Of a DNA stretch of 64,000 nt, positions 9,051 to 16,600 are shown piece by piece; positions within the stretch are counted from its first letter, which is position 1; each line of letters begins with the position of its first letter. Position numbers and translations under genes: made by a program. Under the pieces are notes generated by a model. That model was not told the DNA's origin, did no database searches, and saw nothing but the letters and a program-made list of their open reading frames with translations. Source of the DNA: Hyphomicrobium methylovorum (GTDB lineage: Bacteria > Pseudomonadota > Alphaproteobacteria > Rhizobiales > Hyphomicrobiaceae); contig NZ_QHJE01000001.1 in assembly GCF_013626205.1 (NCBI RefSeq), positions 3,204,501-3,268,500 of the forward strand, written 5' to 3'.

Positions 9051-9881
9051 TCAGAGGCGGTGCGAAAGCCCATCGAGCCAGGCGAGGACGTCGGATGGGC
9101 CTGTAAATGTGGCTTCCGAAAGAGCGAAGTTCTCGCCCGCCACCTTTAGCCCAAAGCCGCCTTGGGCTCTGGCAATCTCGAAAGCGTCCGCGTCTGCGAT
9201 GTCGTCTCCGATCATGATCGGGATGCGGTTCTCGAACGCTGGAAGCACGGAAAGCCGCTCGAGGGCCCGGCCTTTCGAAAAGCCAACAGGCAGAAGCTCG
9301 ATGACCATGCGCCCTTCGCAGATTGCGAATTGCCCGGGGTGTTTCGGCGCCAAAGCGCGTAGGGAAATCAGTAGCGAGCTGTGAAGTTCTGGGGCGAGGC
9401 GGTAGTGGAGCGCGACGCCACCACCCTTGTCTTCCAAGACCACGCCGGGGAGGGCTTCAACAACGGCTTTGATCTCGCGTTTAAGTGCGGGAGAGAAGGT
9501 TGGCGATAACGACTGCGTCTTGGCTTCGGGAGCGAGGCGCATTTCCGCGCCGTGAACACCCGCCGCCGTGAATTTCAACGGCGTCAGCAATTCATCTGCT
9601 TCGGCAATCCGCCGACCCGTGACGACAGCCAACGCGCCAGACAGCCGTTCCGACAGTTTTTCAAGAAGACTTGCGAGATCCGGCGGGACACGCACGGTCG
9701 TTGGTGTCAGCGCCATGTCGAGGAGCGTTCCGTCGATGTCGAGGTAAAGCGCGACGGGCTTGCGGGCTGCAAGAACCTCTTCGATCCTGTTGAGAATGGC
9801 GCGATCGCCAGCCACTCTCACCTGTTCGTTTTCTTGAACGTCGCTAACGTCGAGGTTCTTCTGTTTTGTCATGCGCTGCAT
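9051..9881 (-). CDS. otsB: Trehalose-6-phosphate phosphatase
   Basis: A 276-residue HAD-family phosphatase. The DxDGT nucleophile motif LYLDIDGTLLD is near residue 44, VVTGRR is in motif II, and the C-terminal metal motif IGDDIADADAF is near 232. It hydrolyses trehalose-6-phosphate to trehalose, a compatible solute, in the cytosol. It is the last gene of a minus-strand operon of OtsA, ROK kinase, PfkB kinase and OtsB, with only 15 bases between it and the PfkB gene. The operon starts from an EcfG-type promoter at 13.3 kb. Confidence 0.95.
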   Translation of the reverse strand: MQRMTKQKNLDVSDVQENEQVRVAGDRAILNRIEEVLAARKPVALYLDIDGTLLDMALTPTTVRVPPDLASLLEKLSERLSGALAVVTGRRIAEADELLTPLKFTAAGVHGAEMRLAPEAKTQSLSPTFSPALKREIKAVVEALPGVVLEDKGGGVALHYRLAPELHSSLLISLRALAPKHPGQFAICEGRMVIELLPVGFSKGRALERLSVLPAFENRIPIMIGDDIADADAFEIARAQGGFGLKVAGENFALSEATFTGPSDVLAWLDGLSHRL

Positions 9882-9896
9882 GATGCGCGCGGCTCC

Positions 9897-10991
9897 TTAT
9901 ATCTGCCAACTATAAATCGATGGATTCGTAACGCGTTCGAGCTCGTGTTGAAGAGCCTCTTTCGACAACAGGCCGGACTGCGTGTCCACAAATCGTACGA
10001 CGCTTGCGGCATTGATCGCGGCCGCACCGAGTGATTGAAAAACATCTTTAGTGCTTGAAAGATAGCTCGCGAATGTCGCGGAGAAGGCATCTCCGGCCCC
10101 TGTTGTCGCTCCAGCTTCAACGTGCTGTGCTTCGCGAAAATGGATCTGACCATTTTGCGCGATGAATGCGCCGTTTGCTCCGTCGGTCAGCACCACGGTG
10201 CCGACGCCGAGCTCCATCAATGCGCCCATGAATTTTACGAGCGTCATTTCGTAGCCGCCGTTTCGAAGGCCGCGTTTGGCCAACGGAGGAATTGGATCTC
10301 CGCTCTTTACGGCGAGCGCAGCGCCGCCTTCGCTGAAGGATTGGAGAAGCCGTGGCATTAGGGCCTGCGCTTCGGTTCGATTGATCGATAGAATGTCGAT
10401 CTTGCACAGGCTCGACCAGAAGTCATCGTAGCGCGCTGTCAATTGGCGGACGCCTGGATTGACGGCCAGTTCTGCTCCGGCCGTTTTGGCGCGTTCGACG
10501 ATCAGCGGGTAGCAATCTGCAGAGTTGTTGCTGAGATTGGCGACGTAGACGAGGTTCTTTCCCTCGAAAGCTGAAGCGGGAATGTCGCCGGGTTGGAGCC
10601 GCGTATTGGCGCCGCGGTAGGTGAAGACAGCCGCGTTGCGATCGTGTGACGATACGATGACAGATGCACCCGTCGGCTCGTCTTCATCAGTGACGATGGA
10701 GTTGAGTTCGACGCCTTCCTCGACGAGCCGGTCAATGATGGTGCCTGCTTTTGGATCGCGGCCGACACGGACGATCGTCGATGTGCGATGACCTAAGCGC
10801 GCGGCGGCAACGGCGGCGTTGATTGCGCCGCCGCCTATGCTTGACGAAATTTGATCCGCCTCGGTCTTCACGCCCTCTTCGAGAAGCAAGAAGGAGCTTT
10901 CGGCGTTGAGCATTTTCATCTGCTCAATCTTGTCGCTGTCGATTACGACGATCGTGTCGACCATCGCACCGCCGATGGTGAGAACATTCAT
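9897..10991 (-). CDS. PfkB-family (ribokinase-like) sugar kinase
   Basis: A 364-residue kinase. The N-terminal GGAMVDTIVV start, the GGGAINAAVAAARLG glycine-rich motif (about residues 53-67) and the C-terminal catalytic signature TGAGDAFSATFASYL (about 295) define the family. It phosphorylates a sugar or nucleoside with ATP; the substrate cannot be assigned. Its start overlaps the end of the ROK gene by four bases. An embedded PfkB kinase between otsA and otsB is unusual and may phosphorylate a sugar made from or feeding trehalose metabolism. Confidence 0.9.
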   Translation of the reverse strand: MNVLTIGGAMVDTIVVIDSDKIEQMKMLNAESSFLLLEEGVKTEADQISSSIGGGAINAAVAAARLGHRTSTIVRVGRDPKAGTIIDRLVEEGVELNSIVTDEDEPTGASVIVSSHDRNAAVFTYRGANTRLQPGDIPASAFEGKNLVYVANLSNNSADCYPLIVERAKTAGAELAVNPGVRQLTARYDDFWSSLCKIDILSINRTEAQALMPRLLQSFSEGGAALAVKSGDPIPPLAKRGLRNGGYEMTLVKFMGALMELGVGTVVLTDGANGAFIAQNGQIHFREAQHVEAGATTGAGDAFSATFASYLSSTKDVFQSLGAAAINAASVVRFVDTQSGLLSKEALQHELERVTNPSIYSWQI

Positions 10992-11788
10992 TGGCGTGCC
11001 CCGGCCTTGCTACCGGACGGCGTTTGAAAGAAGCGATCCATATCGCGGTGCCAGAGCCGCGCGCCACCCGCGACACCAGATGAAGGAACGACGACGGTCG
11101 CCCAGGGCGGGAGCGGAAAGGTGATGCGTCGTGAGTTGCCGCCGCCCAGATACATCCGGTCGCTGTTCGTCAAGGCCTGCACCGTTTCGATGACGCGTTT
11201 GGCGCGCTCGTTCCAGGCTTCAAGGCCGATTTCGAGATAGGCCGCGTGGCCTACATATTGGTCGTAGTTTCCATCGCCGAGGCCACGGTGTTGGCCGAGT
11301 TCGAGTCCAAAGAATGCCGTGCCGTCGCTGAAGAGCGCGCAACCCATGCCGGTTCCGAACGTCAGAACGCACTCGCGGCCGGGACCTGTCGCAACGCCCA
11401 AGCCATACACGACCGCATCATTCAGGATGCGCACCGGGGCGCCGAACGTTCCGTGCAGTGCGCCGGCCAAGTCGAAGTTCCGCCAGAACGGCGTACCGAG
11501 GTTCGGCGCCGTTTCAATCCGATCGCAATAGACGACTCCCGGAAAGCCCACGGATATGCAGCCAAACGGCGGCAGCGGTTCTGCGACGCGAGCAAGAAGA
11601 TCGATGACGGCTTCCGGCGGCGCGGGCTTCGGCGTTGGCGTCGTCACAAATTCCGACACCAGCGTTCCTGCAGGATCGACAACGGCTGCTTTGATCAGCG
11701 TGCCGCCGATATCCACGGCAAGGATGTTGGAGCTGCCCGCTTTTTTCGCCGTGCCGCGTAAACGTTCGGATTCAATGATCGCGGACAT
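10988..11788 (-). CDS. ROK-family sugar kinase, glucokinase-like
   Basis: A 266-residue ASKHA kinase. It has the phosphate-1 motif LAVDIGGTLIKAAVVD (about residues 22-37), the Asn-Asp catalytic stretch LNDAVVYGLG near 145, and the phosphate-2 motif LTFGTGMGCALF near 163. The short length and the sequence around the Asp resemble polyphosphate/ATP glucokinases. The classical ROK zinc-cysteine cluster is absent, as in that subgroup. Its start codon overlaps the otsA stop (TAATG), giving tight coupling. It could convert glucose released from trehalose or glucan to glucose-6-phosphate, the OtsA substrate. Confidence 0.87.
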   Translation of the reverse strand: MSAIIESERLRGTAKKAGSSNILAVDIGGTLIKAAVVDPAGTLVSEFVTTPTPKPAPPEAVIDLLARVAEPLPPFGCISVGFPGVVYCDRIETAPNLGTPFWRNFDLAGALHGTFGAPVRILNDAVVYGLGVATGPGRECVLTFGTGMGCALFSDGTAFFGLELGQHRGLGDGNYDQYVGHAAYLEIGLEAWNERAKRVIETVQALTNSDRMYLGGGNSRRITFPLPPWATVVVPSSGVAGGARLWHRDMDRFFQTPSGSKAGARQ

Positions 11789-13248
11789 TAGCCCTCCGCG
11801 TGTGCTTCATGGCTTTTGAGTGAAGATTTTTTTTTAGACGTCGAGCTAAGTTTCTTCAACGCGTCGGTCATGCGGGCGGACGGCGCAACTTTTCCGATGC
11901 GGCGTTGTCCGGCTTTTGTGAGCGAGCGATAGTACGAATTGCTCCAGGTGATGGAGTCTCCTTTTGCGACGGTGCGTGCAAGTTTGGCGTTGCGCGCGAT
12001 GCGCTCGTCGAGCGGCATTTCAATTGCGGTGTGCAGCGCTTGCACCATGTCGAGCGGGTCGTATGGATTCACCAGAACCGCGTCGCGCAGTTGCTCAGCG
12101 GCGCCTGCAAACATTGAAAGGATAAGCACGCCCGGGTCTGCGGGATCTTGCGACGCCACATATTCCTTCGACACAAGGTTCATGCCGTCCATCAGTGGTG
12201 TGACCCAGCCAATCCGCGACGACCGGTAGACATCGCGCAATTCGGCGCGGGGCATCGGTCTGTGAATGTAATTGATGGGCACCCAGTCCAGCTCGCCGAA
12301 CCGGCCGTTGATTGCGCCTGAAAGCGCTTCAAGTTCGGCGCGGATATCGGCGTATGCTTCCACGCTTTCGCGCGTGGGCGGCGCAAATTGCGAGAGGCCA
12401 ATTTTTCGGCGATGTTCTGGAAACTCTTCGAGGAATTTCCCGAATGCGCGGAATTTTTGCGGCAGACCCTTCGTATAGTCCAACCGGTCGATGCCGATGA
12501 TGCGGCTGATCTCAGGCGTTTCGATCGGCAGATCGGCAGCGGGCGTTGCGAAATCCGATGGCGTGATGCCAACCGGGAAGCAACTGATATCCAGTTCAGC
12601 GTCGAACACGCGCATGCGGCCTGAGGGCAGAAGGCGGCCAAAAACGCTCTGCTGCAGAAAATCCATGAGATTGCGGACATCTGACTGCGTTTGCAATCCG
12701 ACGAGATCGTATGCGCTCAGCGCGCGCGCGAGCGCCTTGTGCTCGGGGATCGCGAGCAGCGACTGTGCCGGGCCAACTGGAATATGCAGGAAGAATCCGA
12801 TCGGATTATCGATACCGAGTTTGCGCAGTTCAAGTGCCATCGGCACGAGATGGTAGTCGTGAATCCAAATCACGTCGTCGGGTTCGATCAGCGGCGCGAG
12901 TGTGGACGCGAATTTCTCGTTCACGGACATGTAGCGCGCATAATAACCTGCCTCGAACTGCGCGAGGTCGAGGCGGTTGTGCAGCACGGGCCAGAGAACA
13001 GAGTTCGAGTAACCGAGATAGAATTCGTTGTAGTCGTCAGGCGTGAGGGAGATTGTTACCGTCTTGTGGCCGCCAGATTCAGCGACCTGGGGTGTCGCAT
13101 TTTCGGTTTCGTCGACTTGCCCGTTCCAACCGAACCAAAATCCTTTGTGTCGCGTGAGTGCGTCATAGATGGCCACACTGACCCCGCCCGCCTGCGTTGC
13201 GGCGTTGAAATCAATGACACGATTAGAAACCATAACGAGCCGAGACAC
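11788..13248 (-). CDS. otsA: Trehalose-6-phosphate synthase
   Basis: A 486-residue GT20 enzyme that joins UDP-glucose and glucose-6-phosphate. Visible signatures are VSNRV at the start, WIHDYHLVPMALELR near residue 130, IGIDRLDYTKGLPQKF near 250, and NLVSKEYVASQ near 355. The N-terminal loop reads GGVSVAIYDAL in place of the common GGLAVGL, still a glycine loop. It is the first gene of the trehalose operon and the one nearest the EcfG promoter 76 bases upstream. The C-terminus carries a basic Lys/Ser-rich tail beyond the catalytic core. Confidence 0.95.
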   Translation of the reverse strand: MSRLVMVSNRVIDFNAATQAGGVSVAIYDALTRHKGFWFGWNGQVDETENATPQVAESGGHKTVTISLTPDDYNEFYLGYSNSVLWPVLHNRLDLAQFEAGYYARYMSVNEKFASTLAPLIEPDDVIWIHDYHLVPMALELRKLGIDNPIGFFLHIPVGPAQSLLAIPEHKALARALSAYDLVGLQTQSDVRNLMDFLQQSVFGRLLPSGRMRVFDAELDISCFPVGITPSDFATPAADLPIETPEISRIIGIDRLDYTKGLPQKFRAFGKFLEEFPEHRRKIGLSQFAPPTRESVEAYADIRAELEALSGAINGRFGELDWVPINYIHRPMPRAELRDVYRSSRIGWVTPLMDGMNLVSKEYVASQDPADPGVLILSMFAGAAEQLRDAVLVNPYDPLDMVQALHTAIEMPLDERIARNAKLARTVAKGDSITWSNSYYRSLTKAGQRRIGKVAPSARMTDALKKLSSTSKKKSSLKSHEAHAEG

Positions 13249-13323
13249 GCGGCATTCCCCTTTTCTAATTGGCGAGTTTTGTTGGTTTTAGCGGCGCACC
13301 CGGCGCAACATGAACGACAGCTA

Positions 13324-13349
13324 AACGCGGAAGATTGCTGATTAGTTCC
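13324..13349 (-). promoter_or_regulatory. EcfG-type promoter of the trehalose operon
   Basis: Read on the minus strand: GGAAC (13349-13345), 17 bases, CGTT (13327-13324). This is an exact match to the alphaproteobacterial general-stress sigma consensus. It lies 76 bases before the otsA ATG. Confidence 0.8.
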
Positions 13350-13549
13350 GCCATGTTAACCGAGCAGGTGGCGGATGTAAAAAAACGACGTTACGATGTT
13401 CGCGTCGGGACTTCGCCGAGGTGGAATTCGAAGTTGAAACAGGGGTTATCTCGCGTGTTGCCGAAATACGTGCTAGTGTTCATTTCAAACAACACTTGCC
13501 TGCTCGCTGAAGAGTCCTCGAACGCATTCATGACCACTGGGGGCCAGAC

Positions 13550-14626
13550 GTGCGGCGGATGAGCCAATACGTCGATAACGTCGTGGAGCGTGTGCTTCCG
13601 AGGATTCGGCGCAGGCCTTTTTTGGCTTACACGGTGGCTATCTTGATTTTTGTCGCCGCCGTGGGGGTTGGCGATGTTGTCTCGAATTGGCTTCCAAACC
13701 TGCCGTTTCTCACGTTCTTCATTGCGGCTCTCGTTACAGCACTGATTGCGGGGACGGGGCCTGCTCTTCTCGTCGTTGCAGCTTCGATCATATGCGTTTG
13801 GACGCTTCATTTTTCGTCTGATCCGCAACCCAAAACTGATGCACCCATTCTCGCGCTTTTCACTTTCGGAGTGCTTTCGTGCCTTGTCGTCGGCATCGTG
13901 CATCTTCTCAATCGTAAGGTGGAGAGCTTGCTCTATGAGCGAGATCGAAACGAAGCTCTCCTGCAAGACAGCGCGATGGGGGAACTGCAACTTGAGCAAC
14001 TCAATGTCGAATTGCGTCATCGGCTGAAGAATACGTTTGCCGTGATTTCCGGGCTCGTCAGTCAGTCGGCGCGGCACAGCAAAAGTATTGAGAGTTTCGC
14101 AAGCGCGCTTTCGGGACGTCTTTCGGCCATGGGCACGGCGATGGATCTCGTGGCAACGCGGAGTTTTCTCGGAGCGTCGCTGAGCGATCTCGTGGGAGAT
14201 ACGCTGAAGCCGTTGGTGCCGCCGGGGCAGTCACGTTTTACGTTCGGCGGAGCAGACGGGATCATCCCCGGTGACGTCGCCAATGCGCTCGCACTCACGC
14301 TGCATGAACTCGGCACCAATGCTATCAAGTACGGCGCGTGGTCGAACGATACTGGTGCGGTCAGCGTGACCTGGACGTTCGATCCGGTCGATGAGGATGA
14401 TGCGCACTTCGTTCTGCTGTGGAAAGAACGCGGCGGTCCGCCCGTTGGGCAACCGCAGCATCGTGGCTTGGGATCAATCCTGATCGATAGCGGGTTTCCG
14501 AGCGCAAAGGTTACGCGTGAGTTCTCGCCTGGGGGCGTTGATTGCCGCATCGAAGCGGTCGTCCGGCGCCCCGCACAGACAACACGACGCACGCGCGGTC
14601 GCGGCGCTGCGATGTCATCGAGTTAA
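13550..14626 (+). CDS. HWE-family sensor histidine kinase with four-helix membrane domain
   Basis: The protein has 358 residues. Four hydrophobic helices (about residues 24-130) resemble the DUF4118/KdpD-type membrane module. They are followed by the HWE dimerisation motif ELRHRLKNTFAVISG with the phospho-His (about 157), then an ATPase domain with LTLHELGTNAIKYGAW and the WKERGGPP motif that gives the family its name. There is no periplasmic sensor loop. HWE kinases commonly feed PhyR in the general stress response, and phyR is 11 kb away, so this is a candidate stress sensor. The GTG at 13550 has a G-rich ribosome site; an ATG at 13559 is also possible. It converges with the GH15 gene and overlaps it by four bases. 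Confidence 0.88.
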   Translation: MRRMSQYVDNVVERVLPRIRRRPFLAYTVAILIFVAAVGVGDVVSNWLPNLPFLTFFIAALVTALIAGTGPALLVVAASIICVWTLHFSSDPQPKTDAPILALFTFGVLSCLVVGIVHLLNRKVESLLYERDRNEALLQDSAMGELQLEQLNVELRHRLKNTFAVISGLVSQSARHSKSIESFASALSGRLSAMGTAMDLVATRSFLGASLSDLVGDTLKPLVPPGQSRFTFGGADGIIPGDVANALALTLHELGTNAIKYGAWSNDTGAVSVTWTFDPVDEDDAHFVLLWKERGGPPVGQPQHRGLGSILIDSGFPSAKVTREFSPGGVDCRIEAVVRRPAQTTRRTRGRGAAMSSS

Positions 14627-16515
14627 GACATCGAAGAGAGACGCGGCACTTTTTTGCCGGTTATTTCCGCGACGCCATCGGACTTTTGAATCCGATGTCC
14701 GTCAGACTCGGTAAGGGGCGGCACCCAGGCATCATCCCATCGGCGCGAGAGGATCATCGCGGAATTGATCAGACCCGCCATCGAGTAGGTTTGCGGGATA
14801 TTGCCCCAAAGCTGTCCGGTCGTCGGGTGCAGGTCTTCGCTCAGCATGCCGAACGCGTTTCGATGGCCAAGTAGATCTGTAAACAGTTCGCGGGCGTGCT
14901 CGGTGTGGCCGATCGAAGCGAGCGCGTCGATGTACCAGAACTGGCATGCGAGAAACGCGGACTCGGGCAGACCGAAATCGTCCTCGGCCGCGTAACGCAG
15001 CATGAGGCCATTGCGCATCAATTCACGTCCGATCGTCTCGCAGGTCTTTACGAAGCGTGGATCATTTGGCGCAACGAGGCCGAACTCGGCGAGCAACAGA
15101 ACGCTGGCATCGAGTTCGTGGTGATCGAAGGCGCCTGTGAACGCGCCGCGCTTGTCGCTCCATGCGCGTGCGAGAATGTCGGTGCGGATGCGGTTAGCGG
15201 ATTCCGCCCAGTATCGTGCGCGGTCCGTCAGCCCAAGCATGCCGGCGATGCGTTGCAGGCGATCGCACGCAACCCAGCACATCGTGGCGGAATGGGTATG
15301 AATGCGTTCGCGTCCGCGGTACTCCCAAATTCCAGCGTCGGGCTGCAGATAAACGCGACGCGCCTGTTCTCCCAAATGCTCGAGTTCGCGGAAGAGGCTA
15401 ACGTCGCCCATACGCGGTAGACGCTGGTCGATGAACATCTGTGATGCGCCCAGGATGACGCTGCCGTACGCATCGTGCTGGAGCTGCTGTGACGCCAGGT
15501 TGCCGACGCGCACGGGGCCCATGCCCATGAAGCCCTGCAGATCAGGAGCGGTCCGCTCCTCGACCGTATCGTTATGGACGATGCCATAGAATGGCTTCAA
15601 CGGGCTCCGCACGTCGCCGACGATCGTCGTGATGTAGTCGAGGTAGTGCTCCATCGATTGCGTTGCGCCGAGGCGATTCAGGGCACGTATGACGAAGTAC
15701 GCGTCGCGCAGCCAACAGAAGCGATAATCCCACGTTCGTGGAGTGTTCGGCGCTTCGGGAATTGAGGTCGTCAAGGCCGCGATGATGGCGCCCGTTTCCT
15801 CGAATGCGCACAGCTTAAGCGAGATCGCTGCGCGGATCACTTCGGGTTGCCAGTCGTAGCCGATTGCGAGGCCGCGCACCCATGATGTCCAATAATCTCG
15901 CGTTTGATCGAGAAACTCGCGCGACATTTGATCGATGGCACTGTCGATCGGCTCGTCGTTGCCGATGACGAGTGTTACAGGATGCGTTAGCGCGAATGGC
16001 GTTTCGTGCACGATGTAGGAGACTGCGAGGTCGGTCGTAACGCGGATGTGCGTTGCGCCCGACGAATAGCGGATATGATTTGAGCCTTGCGACGGTGTCA
16101 TCCCAGGCTGGCCGTAGTCGAATGTCGGGCGTACGCGGCAAACGATGCGCGGCAGACCACTCAGCGGCTCGATACGCCGGATCAGTTGCGTTGGATGGAA
16201 TGAGCGGCCGAAGCGTATGAAACGCGGCGCAAAGTCGGTGATTTTGACGCTCGCGCCGTTTTCGGCCGTGAGAATTGTTTCGAGAATTCCGGTGTTGCGA
16301 ATGTAGTTTGACTTCGAGGTCACCTGACCTTCGAGGACGATGTCGCAAAAACCCTTTTCTTCGGAGCCAGAAAGAAGCCGGCAGAAAACTGGATCACCGT
16401 CGAGACGAGGGAAGCACCACCAGACGATGCGGCCGCTTGGGTCGATCAACGCGGCCACACGTCCGTTGCCGATCGCCGCAATGTCGAGCGGAGCATGCTT
16501 TTTCGCAGCCGTCAT
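14623..16515 (-). CDS. Glycoside hydrolase family 15 protein (glucoamylase/trehalase type)
   Basis: A cytosolic protein of 630 residues without a signal peptide. It has an N-terminal beta-sandwich domain (IGNGRVAALIDPSGRIVWWCFP) and an (alpha/alpha)6 barrel. Barrel motifs include TWDYRFCWLRDAYFVIRAL near residue 262, the acid-side stretch IWEYRGRE, and LWGNIPQTYSMAGLINSA near the end. GH15 enzymes release glucose from alpha-glucans, and some are trehalases. Its placement beside the trehalose operon, and a near-consensus stress promoter upstream, make trehalose or a stress glucan a likely substrate. The choice between glucoamylase and trehalase is not decidable by eye. Confidence 0.9.
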   Translation of the reverse strand: MTAAKKHAPLDIAAIGNGRVAALIDPSGRIVWWCFPRLDGDPVFCRLLSGSEEKGFCDIVLEGQVTSKSNYIRNTGILETILTAENGASVKITDFAPRFIRFGRSFHPTQLIRRIEPLSGLPRIVCRVRPTFDYGQPGMTPSQGSNHIRYSSGATHIRVTTDLAVSYIVHETPFALTHPVTLVIGNDEPIDSAIDQMSREFLDQTRDYWTSWVRGLAIGYDWQPEVIRAAISLKLCAFEETGAIIAALTTSIPEAPNTPRTWDYRFCWLRDAYFVIRALNRLGATQSMEHYLDYITTIVGDVRSPLKPFYGIVHNDTVEERTAPDLQGFMGMGPVRVGNLASQQLQHDAYGSVILGASQMFIDQRLPRMGDVSLFRELEHLGEQARRVYLQPDAGIWEYRGRERIHTHSATMCWVACDRLQRIAGMLGLTDRARYWAESANRIRTDILARAWSDKRGAFTGAFDHHELDASVLLLAEFGLVAPNDPRFVKTCETIGRELMRNGLMLRYAAEDDFGLPESAFLACQFWYIDALASIGHTEHARELFTDLLGHRNAFGMLSEDLHPTTGQLWGNIPQTYSMAGLINSAMILSRRWDDAWVPPLTESDGHRIQKSDGVAEITGKKVPRLSSMS

Positions 16516-16551
16516 GGAGTTTCCTGGACTTGTGTTCGGTGAAGCGACGTA

Positions 16552-16577
16552 AACGCCTAAGTGTAGGGCTTGGTTTC
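16552..16577 (-). promoter_or_regulatory. EcfG-like promoter (one mismatch) of the GH15 gene
   Basis: On the minus strand GAAAC, 17 bases, CGTT. The -35 differs from GGAAC at one base and the -10 is exact. The element ends 37 bases before the ATG at 16515. Confidence 0.5.
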
Positions 16578-16600
16578 AATGCACCACAATATGCGCATCT

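Noticed and set aside
13391-14077. 228-codon minus-strand ORF
   Set aside because: It is antisense to the HWE kinase membrane domain and its composition (Arg/His/Glu-rich) is not protein-like.
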